Below, piece by piece: positions 48,575 through 59,116 of a stretch of 64,000 bases of DNA; position 1 is the stretch's first letter; every line of letters starts with the position of its first letter. Both the position numbers and the translations under genes were made by a program. A model generated the notes under the pieces. That model worked only from the letters and a program-made list of their open reading frames with translations. It had not been told where the DNA came from and did not search any database. The stretch is from Gnetum montanum (taxonomy: Eukaryota > Streptophyta > Gnetopsida > Gnetales > Gnetaceae). The stretch covers positions 1 to 64,000 of the forward strand of contig MNCI01005835.1 in assembly GCA_015680685.1 (NCBI GenBank), read 5' to 3'.

Positions 48575-49212
48575 TGATGAGCAATGAGTATACCCTTTGC
48601 CCAACCATATGAATCATTAGCATTAACTTAGCGATCCAGTCAAATTTCATAGAATTTAGCTCTCTAAGTGCACTAGGTCTAGGAGGTGAATCTACAAATC
48701 GTGATCATTGTTATCTCAATTCCACTTGTGAGGTGCAAGTGTATGGTTAAGTATAACTGAGGCATCTAATTTTTATCATTTTATCTTTTATTGTTTTAAT
48801 CATCTAAGTGCTAAAAAAAAGTATAATCCTAACATAGACATATGCTCCCACTTTTTGTACACAACTTGAACACGTTGCAACACTACTGGGTTACCAAGCA
48901 TTAGGCGCTATTGGAATTACCAAGCATTAATGTATGCTTGAAGTGGTCGTACTTATGTTTACTAATTAATCAATATTACTCACTTAATTATAATTCATTA
49001 AAGTAAAGTACATGAATAATAAATGCATAAGGAAATGTTAATCTATTCCAAGTGCTTCAAGGTTTGATTAGAAAAACTTGTCTTTATTGGTATTCACAGT
49101 GAGGTGCTCATGTACATTAGTGCTTTAATAAATATCCATACACTTTTTTGATTCCTACTACGGGCACTTAGAAAATATTCCAACTTTTAGAAAGAAAAAT
49201 TGCAAGAGCTTC
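48575..49212 (-). repeat. Element C 5' LTR, truncated by element E
   Basis: Aligns with 39140-39983 from TGATGAGCAATGAGTATACCC to GAGCTTC, then stops. The 3' LTR continues with ACTACAACTAATGG at that point, whereas here the plus-strand LTR of E begins. The missing 200 bp includes its U3. Confidence 0.85.
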
Positions 49213-50002
49213 TGATGGGACGTGATATCGCATCTGCCGCGATATTGCATGGGCTGTGATATCGCAACCAGCTGCCAGTTCTATACATAAGAGGCAGCTC
49301 TCCCTTTTTTGACAATTTTAGATTAGATTGTAGCTAAACTCTAGCATTTTGATCCCTCTAGAGATAGATTATTTTCCAATGTATGCCCGCAGTGCGGTGA
49401 ATGTAATTGTACGACATCCTTTATTCGAGTGTGACGTACTTGGACATGCACATGACCGACAATAAAGATCGAGATTAGTTCATCATTGTAGCATTCAATT
49501 TATTTATTTAATTGTTATTTACTACTTTCCTAATTAGTTTCTCTCACCCTTAAACTCCTAGAAATGCAGAATGAGTATGACTTGATTACGAGCATTTAAG
49601 TGTGACTACTTGGTAACCCAATAGTGTACCTAGGATCTGCACTTGGTAATCCTAGTGGTAGTCATGCACGAAGTCCAAGATGTGTACCGATAATCAAGGA
49701 ATAGATGCTCATCGCACTTAGGCTAGTTTAGATTCTCTTACCCTTTTCCTCCTAGCTTAGTTAATCTTACTTTCCATTACCTTCAGGAATAGCATTAGAT
49801 TAGGAAACCCATCATACACCTCATTCTCGACTAAACCATACGTGACAAATATAATACTAGTCCAGGTGGGAAGACAGTGAACTGCGACCTAAGGCTAACT
49901 ATCTAGGTGCCACAACTAGTCCATCTACAGAGTTCGACTAGATCGCGCATGGAAACGCTCGTATTCGTATGGTTGAGTGTAGGGGTACCTCGCCACTCAT
50001 TA
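49213..50002 (+). repeat. Element E 5' LTR (790 bp)
   Basis: TGATGGGACG to CACTCATTA (CA changed to TA). U3 is 90 bp and holds CGTGATATCGCATC, CGCGATATTGC and GTGATATCGCAA before a TATACATAAG box at about 49285. The GACAATAAAGATCGAG polyadenylation-type segment is at about 49459, and the CTTGGTAACCCAATAG / CTTGGTAATCCTAGTGG pair at 49611-49656. Confidence 0.88.
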
Positions 50003-50003
50003 T

Positions 50004-50021
50004 TGGCGCCGTTGCCAGGAA
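50004..50021 (+). promoter_or_regulatory. Element E primer-binding site (tRNA-Asp)
   Basis: TGGCGCCGTTGCCAGGAA is nearly exact to the plant tRNA-Asp 3' complement (TGGCGCCGTTGCCGGGGA). It is the best preserved primer site here and identifies the primer for the whole group. Confidence 0.92.
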
Positions 50022-50141
50022 CGGTGCTAGTTATCTAGATTAGTTATATCATAGAAGGTCGCTGTAAAGGACTTAACGATATATCTTTTAGAAAGAAATA
50101 ATTATTAAAAGTCACACATAATTCACACACAACTTCACAAC

Positions 50142-50605
50142 AATGCCTCTCCTATAAGATTACAATAATGCCACACTTAGTGAAGAAGTTCATTAGAGAA
50201 CCAACGAACTATATGACGATGAAGATTGGAGTACACAACCTAAAGTGGGGGTTTGTTATAAACATGAACAAAAACAATGTCATCACAACACATGAAATTA
50301 TAACTTACCTGATGACGATGAACCCCCACTGGCCACTACAAGCTTAACACAAATACAAGAGGCTGTTTGAATCTCACGTAGGTATTGTAAAGAGAGCCGT
50401 CTACCCAGGCTTGATTTAAACAAATTTCCTAAATTTTTAGGAGGCTATGACTTATATCTGCATCAACATTTACAAGCCTTCTATCATGCCTACACATGGA
50501 ATAATATTGACAACGGGTGGCAAAAACTTAAGCTCTTTCCCATGACACTCGTTGGCCAAGAAAAAGTATGGTATCGATCGTTAAAACCAAATTCAATATG
50601 ACGTT
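50142..50605 (+). pseudogene. gag: Element E gag, 5' part
   Basis: Starts ATGCCTCTCCTA with a stop at codon 5. Later frames read FPKFLGGYD near 50424-50450 and WQKLKLFPMTLVGQEKVWYRSLKPN (in two pieces, 50518-50595), which match the capsid N-terminal region of D. Reading is cut at 50605 by insertion of element D and resumes at 57590. Confidence 0.75.
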
Positions 50606-51468
50606 TGATGAGTGGCGAGGTACCCCTACACTCAACCATACGAAATGAGCGTAGCATGTGCGATCTAGTCGAACTCTGCAGACAAAATGCCTACACGCCT
50701 CATGGAACACTTGGGGTCAATCATTCGTTGTCTTCCTAGACTTACTTGTAGTTGTCACGGTGTATGGTTAAGTAAGTCCGAGGTATATGATTTTTATAGT
50801 CTTTTCTGGTTTTATGTCTTCTATGCTAAAGAGTGAAGGGTTGAGAAACTAACTAACTCTAACTAATGAACTAAGTCTAAATTAACTAGCGTCAGCATCT
50901 GTTCCCACTTACCGTACACACCCTGAACTATGCAACTGTGGCTACCAAATTCTAATCATTACTGGGATCACCACACGTAACGCATGTGCTCAAAGTGGTC
51001 ACACTGAGGCACTTAACTAGCCTAAACGTAATGAGCAGCCGATTCCTTGACTAGCCGTACACATTCGTCAATGCTCGTAACCAAGTCGTACTCATGCCAC
51101 GCTAATGTAGGTAATAAATAACAGGTAAGAAATAACATGTAATAAATCCTATTCCATGCATTGCAAGGTTTATCCACAAAGCTCGTGTTTATTGTTGTAC
51201 ACAACTTGCGTTCAGGTACAAAGTTACTTGAATAAAGATCTGTTCACTTGGGGACTCCTACTGCGGGCACATGGAAAATATTCTATCTCTAGAGTGATCA
51301 ATCTGCAGAGTTTCCCTACTTTAAGCCTAGGATGGGAAATAAGGGGAGTGCTACCTCTTATTTATAGATTTGGCGATGGACCATGATATCGCGTACGCGA
51401 CATCGCAGGGGATGATGCGATATCGTGGCAGTCGCAATATCGCGGCTCATGCGAATCGTGTCTCATCA
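50606..51468 (-). repeat. Element D 3' LTR (863 bp)
   Basis: TGATGAGTGGCGAGG to GTGTCTCATCA, then the complement of the polypurine tract (TACCCCCATTAATAAATG). U3 palindromes (CATGATATCGCG, GCGATATCGTGG, GCAATATCGCGG) lie at 51381-51443, with the TATA region (TTATTTATAG) at 51358-51367. Confidence 0.92.
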
Positions 51469-53445
51469 TACCCCCATTAATAAATGAAAACTTGTCCTCG
51501 AGTTCCTTACAATAATATCGGGAAGGTATGGAATTATTGAGGGGAATGGAACTAATGGAATGACATGTGAACGGATCATCATTACAAGACTTGACAAAAT
51601 TGGTGTTCATGACAACAAGGGTGAACATCTTATTACAATGACATTAGGCCTTTGTTGATAGCTGAGAAAGAAAGAAAGAAAGAGAGAAAGAAGTGTTGCT
51701 ACTGCCAACACTAAGATTGCACCTTCGTTGTCCATCTATAAGTGTGCCATCAATCTTGCTCCTTGCATAGCTACTTCAGTGCTGCTCCATTCTAAGTATT
51801 TGCTCCAGATCCAATCCGTTGTTTGTATGATCACCATTTGCACACATAATACAATCATATATTAGCAAAGGTAAATGAATCATCATGTAATTAATACTTT
51901 GCTTCGGTGTAAGTCCATTGGCTAGGTTGTGGTATGGCTGATATGGATTTGGGGATATATTAATGATGACTACCAAAGGTGTAGGGGTTAGGAAGAAAAT
52001 CAAAAATTTCTGGGCTAGGAGAAAATCGAAAAAATCAGGCCCCATACCCCCATGACTAATTGCGAACCTCCGGTAGCATTAGAATGGAGAAAGGAAAGAA
52101 GTAAAAAAGATAGATAAAAAGGGACAACTATGGCATCGATGAAATGGACGTCAAGATAGAAATGAACAAAATAAAATTAATTGCAAAATGTTAAGGGAAA
52201 GAATTTAACTAATGCTCCAAATAGGAATGTCAGTGGGTCCTCCCCAAAGCAGGCTCATGCCCTTAATGCCCTGACAAACCCACATTCAAAGAGTTCGTGG
52301 GCTCTGGGAATGTCATTTGGAACAAGAGTTAAAGTCTTAATGGCAAGAATTTACCAAAAAGAAAACAATGCATCTACCAAAATATATACATTAATGATAC
52401 AATCGGCGATGAGGTGAACAATGGAGAGAAGGATGGAGAGAAGAGAATGGAATGGAATCCCAAGAACAAGGTTGTGTACAGCCCCTTATGTGTTTTATGA
52501 TTAATGTGACTTGGCAAGTCTCATTCTAACTCCGGCCTTAAACCAAACCACATCTAGTGACTTCGCATCAATGCATTCAGCCAAACCATCCTCTTGAAGT
52601 AACAAGAATGTGTCCTCCAAGAGCCACCACCATTCCCACGAAACAAAGGAGAGAATGGGAAGTGAGAAGGGCCTTAGTTAGCAGGAACACTGTTGTTTCC
52701 ATAACCAGTGCTTGTAGCCCAAGTTTATTGCATCTAAGGGGTGTGCTTTGAATTCTCACTTTCTTATTTTTTTTTGTGTTTTGTTTTTTTATGCATGCGC
52801 ACCACACCTTGCTAAGACTTTTTGTTTTTATTGTTTCAGCTTCGGATAGTTGGGAAACTTTGGAACAACAAGAAAACTCAAGAAGAAAAACATCCAAGCA
52901 CCCAAGAGAATGACCAATACAAAAGCATCAAGTTCCCTTGAAGTCACACCCTTTTCAATCCTTGAATCCTTCCTTAGTTTGAGAAATACCTAGTCACCGA
53001 TTCGTTAAAAGTTCTTATGATGAAATGGATTGTACATTTCCAAGCCGAGAGAGACCATAGAAATTGGTGGATGGATAGATGAAGTGGTCTCATTTCGTGC
53101 CATATCAAAAGAAACATACCTTAGTATCAACATTGTGACTTAAAGGTAAAAACCAAACATTAGCAATCGATATGAAAACAGTTCATACCATCAGTCCGAA
53201 CACTTATTGGGTGACAAACTTACAGGCTGGATCACACACACATACGCACAAAATGAAAAAAGTATAACGATGTTGTAAAACAAAAACGTGTAAAACAAAA
53301 ATCGAAAAAGAACTGAGGGCCCCATATGATCAGCATAGGTGGCCATCTCCCCCATGACTGAGTTGTAAGGGAGAGATCTGAAATAATGAGTGCCTGTTTG
53401 AATTTCTAAGAAGTGTCCAACTTCTCCCAATTGATGATCTTAGAT
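51469..53445 (-). other. Element D 3' internal noncoding region
   Basis: No ORF of note. It carries the polypurine tract, GTGGGTCCTCCCCAAAGCAG at 52233, a TCTAAGGGGTGTGCTTTGAATTC block (52733 on) shared with C at 41532, an A-rich tract at 53215-53310 and the GGTGGCCATCTCCCCCATG block at 53338. A short (GAAA)n run is at 51666-51690. Confidence 0.7.
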
Positions 53446-54217
53446 TAAGGGGGGGAAGTTGGCGACGCTCATATTCCAATGTATATATGCTTTCGTTATG
53501 GACGTGGGTTTCCTCAGTTCGTTCCATGCATATTTGGTTGCTCCTTCGAGTAGCTATCAACCACGGGGTGTCTACTATTGGTTGTGTGGTTGCTACATAT
53601 AGGCATCTTTGTTTTAATGTTTCAAGAGCACACCTATTACATGGAGCCATTTCCTCCATGTCATCAGCCGATGAATCACTGTATGTGATGCATGGAACTT
53701 TCCTCTTCTCGATCTTTCCACAAATGTTTATCTTAGAGATTTACAAGGAAAGATCGTGGATCCTAAGGCATGTGTGTACTGTACTTAGCCATGCCCTTCC
53801 CATTATAATTGAGAAGTCCCCTTCATTGTTGTTAACTTCAATCACCAGGAAATCAACTGGGTAAGACTAACCACACATAGTGGTAATGGTGTCCTCCAGC
53901 AATCCCAAGGGAGTGGTGATGGACTGGTCTGCCAGCTCTAGTTGAATGTTTCTCTTCTTAAGTTGGGGTAGGTTCCAGGCATGATACATCTCTCGTGATA
54001 TTAAGTTGACTCTGAAACCTGAGTCAAGAAGAGCCCTATGTGGTTTGTTCTTGGCGATCTGTAAATAGATTAAGGGACTCCCAGGGTCAATTAGTTTCCT
54101 TGGAAGGTGGCCTACCCTAATCCAATCAGTTACGATATGCGTTAACATAACTGTATGTGTTACGCTCTGTTGGATTGAAGGGTGCTCCGAAGTATTAGAT
54201 AGTGGAGGAGTGTACAT
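53330..54217 (-). pseudogene. Element D protease and linker
   Basis: The frame 54217-53867 has IVTDWIRVGHLPRKL, YLQIAKNKPHRALLDSGFRVNLIS (D-S-G at 54017-54025) and NIQLELADQSITTPLG, all retropepsin features, before a stop. The linker (53659 down) aligns with A up to YTLEYERRQLPPLNL and then diverges, marking the deletion of RT and integrase. Confidence 0.82.
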
Positions 54218-54739
54218 GGGCTCAACCGCTTGCTGTTGCGAGAGTCTATCCGAGCTTTTGATTTTGAAGAAGGATCTTCTCTTTTTACAGTTGTCAGAAC
54301 CAGCAGTAGGTTGGATATTTATAGCTCTCGCAGCGTGACGTTGCTGCGGTTGAGGAGGAAGTTCCCCTTGTAGTGTTGGAGTAGGAGGTGTTATGGGAAC
54401 TACTTGTGATGGAAGAGGTGCGGATGGATTAGGAGGATGGTGTGAGTATGGAGTGTCTCCCGGAGGAGAAGGAGTCCTTCTGAAGTACTCCTAAACTTGG
54501 TAGTGACGGTTGGGGGTTGTGTGACTCATAGAGTCACTTGGAGAAATCGGTTGCTGCACATAATATCCATAAGGGTCAGGCTGCCGGTAAGGGTACTGAT
54601 GTTTCAGCGATGGCATCCCCCATGACTGTTGGTATTGCCACTGCTGATGCTGTATGATGTGCTGTGGTGGAGTTCCACTTGGATAATACGTTAGTGGTTG
54701 GTGGAACTACCTTGGGTTACCTTGTGGATAAGGTAACCT

Positions 54740-56482
54740 TCAGGGTGTTTGCCTTTGGTTGAGTCTTGGATTAAGCGCATACACTGCAGACTCCTGTAGA
54801 TGTGAGATGATGGGGCAACATCCCTTAGGATGGTCATAGTGGCAGATCTCACATCCACTGTCATTGTCTGTGTTAGAGTCCATAGCCACATCGGAGTTAG
54901 TGATTTTTCCCTTACCCTTGTTATGTGCAGGGCTTAAATCTCTCCACTTTTTCTTACCTTTNNNNNNNNNNNNNNNNNNNNNNNNNNNNNNNNNNNNNNN
55001 NNNNNNNNNNNNNNNNNNNNNNNNNNNNNNNNNNNNNNNNNNNNNNNNNNNNNNNNNNNNNNNATGTACTTCATGGGCTCTAAGTTGTGAGAGTCTCCCT
55101 TGGGCATAAGTTCCAAGGGTTCTTCTAGTTTCATGCCTTAGCCCATCCATGATGTGGCGAAGTTGATCCCGCTGAGCGTACCCATGGCTCGGGCAACGAT
55201 GTAACAATGTGTAATAGTGGGCCATGGTAGCATCCAAGGGTTCATATGTACCTTGTTTCCAGCGTTGGATCTGCTTACATAGATTGCACACTCTGGAGTA
55301 CATTTGATACTTTTCGTTGAACAGTTCTAGCATCGTACTCCACCTCCTGATGGTTTCCGGTTCTAGGGACTAGTACCAGCTCTCTGCTTCCTTGGTGAGT
55401 GTCCTTGGGAACAACTTAAGTTTTTGCCACTTATTTTCTATATTCTGCAAGGCACAGGCATTGTGGAATGCTTGTAAATGATTTTGTGGATCAGCATTGT
55501 ATCCCCCTTCAAATCGTGGGATATTGTTCATGTCTAATCGTTTGATCCGACTATCTTTTAAATGCCTTTTGGGAATCCTAACTGCCTCTATTATGTCAAG
55601 CATACTTCGGGTTGCGAGTAGGGGCTCGTCATAATTGTCTCTTTCATGATGCCTGTGATGTCTGCGTTGTTCCCTACTCTCCCTATGTCCTTGCCCTTGT
55701 TCTCTCTCTCGAATTTCCCGTCAAGGTCTTTCGTCCTTCTTACCTTTATCCTCACCTTTATGTTCATGGTGGTTGCACCCAGATATGGAAGGAGAGGTTG
55801 AGTGATGTGAAGAAGGGGAAGAAGAAGGGGAACCATCAGCATGATGATGTTTCTTGCCTTCTCTTCAGCTGCTATGGCCCTGATCATGGTGACGATCTAA
55901 GTGCTCATCCTTAGCATGAGTGGTTGTTCCCTCTGTGAATAGTTGGTGTTCACGGGCATCAGAACCATGGTTATGTATCATTGATCGTAGATTCTGATAC
56001 CCAACCTCCTCATCATCGTTAGGAGGGGGAACATCATTTGCTAAAGAACCCGTGATAAGGGGTTCCTCATCTCCTATTTTGCTAAGGAAGTGCGGGGCTT
56101 TGCCCTTTAGAAAAGTATGTTGACTCTCTTGCCTTAAGTTCCTCATACGTTGGGCATCTGTGGGATAATAATCCCTCATGTCGAAATCTTCTGCAACGTA
56201 TTCATCATATAATTCAGTTATTCCTATCTTTGCCAAGGCACGGAAAAACATGCGAGAGATTGATCAATCTGGGGGTAACACGATGTTACCTTGCAAATCT
56301 CTCCATCACAACTGTTTGTCTTGATGGAGGATAAAAGTAAAGTTAGGGATATACTCATTGAGATGAGTATATGTCATCTTATATTGTTTAGGACTTGGCT
56401 GATTTTGGTTATGTGTTTTATGTTGTTGACTGTCTTGTGTATGGTCCTTAGGTGGTGAGTTGCTCTTATGAGAAGAAGGCAT
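54740..56482 (-). pseudogene. gag: Element D gag, with assembly gap
   Basis: The ATG is at 56482, reading MPSSHKSNSPPKD. The capsid core is well kept at 55333-55060 (MLELFNEKYQMYSRVCN, LHRCPSHGYAQRDQLRHIM, LGTYAQGRLSQLRAHEV). Then comes the N gap 54962-55063, and the knuckle GCEICHYDHPKGCC (about 54830-54870) with the C-X2-C-X3-H-X4-C residues present. Frame changes at about 55600, 55880 and 56260 break it. The Pro/Gln-rich tail runs on to about 54300. Confidence 0.85.
54962..55063. other. Assembly gap (102 N)
   Basis: Unsequenced bases within the gag of D. Open frames drawn across it are not real evidence. Confidence 1.
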
Positions 56483-56623
56483 TTTTATTGGTGTGCTAAT
56501 TCACCGTTATATAAATTTTTTATCTTGATTAACCCAAAGGTTCGTTTAGGCTCACAACGATGTGAGTGATATCCTTATGTTCTATATGGCGCACAAACAC
56601 TTAGTCCCCATCAACGACGCCAA

Positions 56624-57589
56624 TGATGAGTGGCGATGTACCCCTACACTCAACCATACGAAACGAGTGTAGCACGCGCGATCCGATCAAACTCCGTAGA
56701 CTAAATGCCTACATGCCCCATGGAACACTTGGGGTTAATCATTTGTTGTCTTCCTAGACTTACTTGTAGTTGTCACGGTGTATGGTTAAGTAAGTTCGAG
56801 GTATATGATTTTTATAATCTTTTCTGGTTTTATGTCTTCTATGCTAAAGAGTGAAGGGTGGAGAAACTAACTAACTCTAACTAATGAACTAAGTCTAAAT
56901 TAACTAGCGTCAGCATCCATTCCCACTTACCGTACACACCCTGAACTATGCAACTATGGCTACCAAATGTTAATCGTTACTGGGATCACCACACGTAACA
57001 CACATGCTCGAAGTGGTTGTACTGAGGCACTTAACTAGTCTAAACGTAATGAGTAGCCGATTCCTTGACTAGCCATACACATTTGTAAATGCTCGTAATC
57101 AAGTCATACTCATTCTGCATTCTAGGAGTTGAGGGTGAGAGAGACTAATCACGATGAGCAGCCGATTCCTTGATTAGCCGTACACATTCGTCAATGCTCG
57201 TAATCAAGTCGTACTCATGCCACGCTAATGCAGGTAATAAATAATAGGTAAGAAATGACATGTAATAAATCCTATTCCATGCACTGCAAGGTTTATCCAC
57301 AAAGCTCATCTTTATTGCCGTAGACAACTTGTGTTTAGGTACAAAATTGCTCGAATAAAGATCTGTTCACTTGGGGACTCTTACTACAGGCACATGGAAA
57401 ATATTCTATCTCTGGAGTGATCAATCTACCAAAGTTTCCCTACTTTAAGCCTAGGATGGGAAATAAGGGGAGTGCCGCCTCTTATTTATAGATTTGGCAA
57501 CAGACTGCGATATTGCGTTCGCGACATCATAGGGGACAACGCGAGATCGCGTACGCGGTATCGCAGCTCATGTGAATCGCGTCTCATCA
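56624..57589 (-). repeat. Element D 5' LTR (966 bp, with internal duplication)
   Basis: Pairs with 50606-51468 but is 103 bp longer, because a segment with GAGTAGCCGATTCCTTGACTAG / GAGCAGCCGATTCCTTGATTAG and AATGCTCGTAATCAAGTC (about 57048-57220) is present twice in tandem. The primer site (TGGCGTCGTTGATGGG, 56607-56622) is on its left. Confidence 0.92.
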
Positions 57590-59116
57590 ATGTTGGTCAA
57601 CAATGGTAGAAGTCTTTAACGAAAAATATCAAACCTACGCAAGAGTGTTAGCCTTGAGGAAACAAATCCAAGGATAGAAACAAGCATAACATGAACCCTT
57701 GGACATGGCCTTAGAAAGATATTATGCATTGTTAAACAATTGTTCAGGCCATGGGTTTTCCGAGGAAAGGCTAATGTACCATATTATTGATGGGCTTCGT
57801 GATGCAACCAGAGAGACCTTAGGAATGTATGCCCAAGGTCAACTATACGAACTACGAACCCATCAAGTCCAAGAGCTTATTAAGTGGGTTGCAAAAGAAG
57901 AAGGAGAATTAGCTAGATGGGAGAGTGTTGAAAGACATCAACGGGACCAAAATCTCAAGTTAACAAAGGTCCATGATCATAAAAAGGAGAAATCGACTTA
58001 TCACAAGGAGAAAGAATCATCTTTTCCAATACAACAATCATTAGAAGAAGTCGAGGCAAAGATCAATAAGATGTTGGAATGGACGTATCAAAAGTGTGAA
58101 GAATTTATCAACAGTATTAGAGATAGAGTTTTGACAACCCAAGAAGCAGGACAAAATAGTAGACAATCAGAAAGAAGGGATAAGGAAAATAAGAGCTCAA
58201 CTGGCAATCATACGTATGAATGTAACATATGCCTGTATGATCACCCCAAGGGCCAATGCCCAATATTGTTACATTTACATGAGCATTGGGGAAACACATT
58301 ACATCCAAAGTTTGTATAGAGATACTGTGTTCAATCATAGTGGCAGAAATCCTAGTCGTGGGGGAGACCACCACTAGACTGGAGACACCCTTCATATCAT
58401 CCAAATCCGAATGCTTATCTTGTTCAACATCCTATTTCTCCAACTGGGCCAACACACTTTATCTCACCACAATACCATTCTCCTCAATACTATTAGCCCA
58501 TACCTTCAACACAACCACCACCTTGTGCATCTTATGGTCCTCCTAACTTTCAACATTCTCATCCTTTCCCTCCTTCCATAGTGCCACCAACTGTTCATAC
58601 GGTACCTACACCACGACAACAACCCACGAACATCACTTGTGCTACTAGTGCCGACAGTAGTGAGAAACCTCCTCAACATCCAAAGCGCCCCTTCTTTAAA
58701 CATGGCCGTAAGAAGGGATAACACAATTCTGAGGCCATTGCACCTTCCAACTCAACACAAGTCCCACACTGTGGTTCACCCCTATCTTCAAACCCAATGC
58801 CTCGTGTAACTTCATCAGGGCCATCAACTAACACTCCAACAACCATATGGCCCAATGAACATAGTCATGGAAGGCAACATCCTGATCCTTGCATACTATC
58901 TAACGGTCCCAAATATCATAGTGGGTCAACTCGTTATCCAGGAACTACATTGTATAAATTGTCCCACTATGCTCATTATAATCAAGTGTGTGATCCTTGA
59001 TGGGGTAAGTACGATCGTGCCCCAATACTTTCAACATTCAAGGATCCTCATCTTCCATTTATTAATCCTTGCCACCCTCAACCGATTAGTTATGGGGGAT
59101 ATCCCCCATTTCAATA
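57590..59116 (+). pseudogene. gag: Element E gag, 3' part
   Basis: Continues E's gag after D: MVEVFNEKYQTYARVLALRKQIQG, then a clean frame 57699-58319 with the capsid end (LGMYAQGQLYELRTHQVQEL), a coiled-coil-like charged stretch, and the knuckle CNICLYDHPKGQC at about 58221-58260 with all zinc ligands. Afterwards a Pro-rich, stop-containing tail (PPCASYGPPNFQHSHPFPPS) reaches about 59116. No protease follows. Confidence 0.82.

Larger units (their letters stand above)
39140..49212 (-). mobile_element. Element C: gypsy LTR retrotransposon with decayed gag-pol
   Basis: Minus-strand element with 3' LTR 39140-39983, integrase, RT, protease, gag, tRNA-Asp primer site and a 5' LTR (48575-49212) cut off by insertion of element E. 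It is the only element in the window with all pol domains, though every one is broken. Because E interrupts its 5' LTR, the far flank and target-site duplication cannot be read; the left flank is TTGCT. Confidence 0.9.
50606..57589 (-). mobile_element. Element D: nested gypsy element lacking RT and integrase
   Basis: Minus-strand element inside the gag of E. LTRs at 50606-51468 and 56624-57589; flanking pentamers ACGTT (50601-50605) and ATGTT (57590-57594) form a target-site duplication with one C/T mismatch. Internally it has gag and protease, then breaks off at about 53445 into the 3' noncoding region. Compared with C, about 2.9 kb with RT, RNase H and integrase is missing. A 102-base run of N lies in gag. 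Confidence 0.93.

Noticed and set aside
54740-55333. 197-codon frame running through the N gap
   Set aside because: The continuous frame depends on unknown bases. The parts on either side are real gag, but the join is not supported.
57145-57327. 60-codon minus-strand frame, also seen at 51022-51204
   Set aside because: Repeated only because both lie in the LTRs of element D; no sign of coding constraint.
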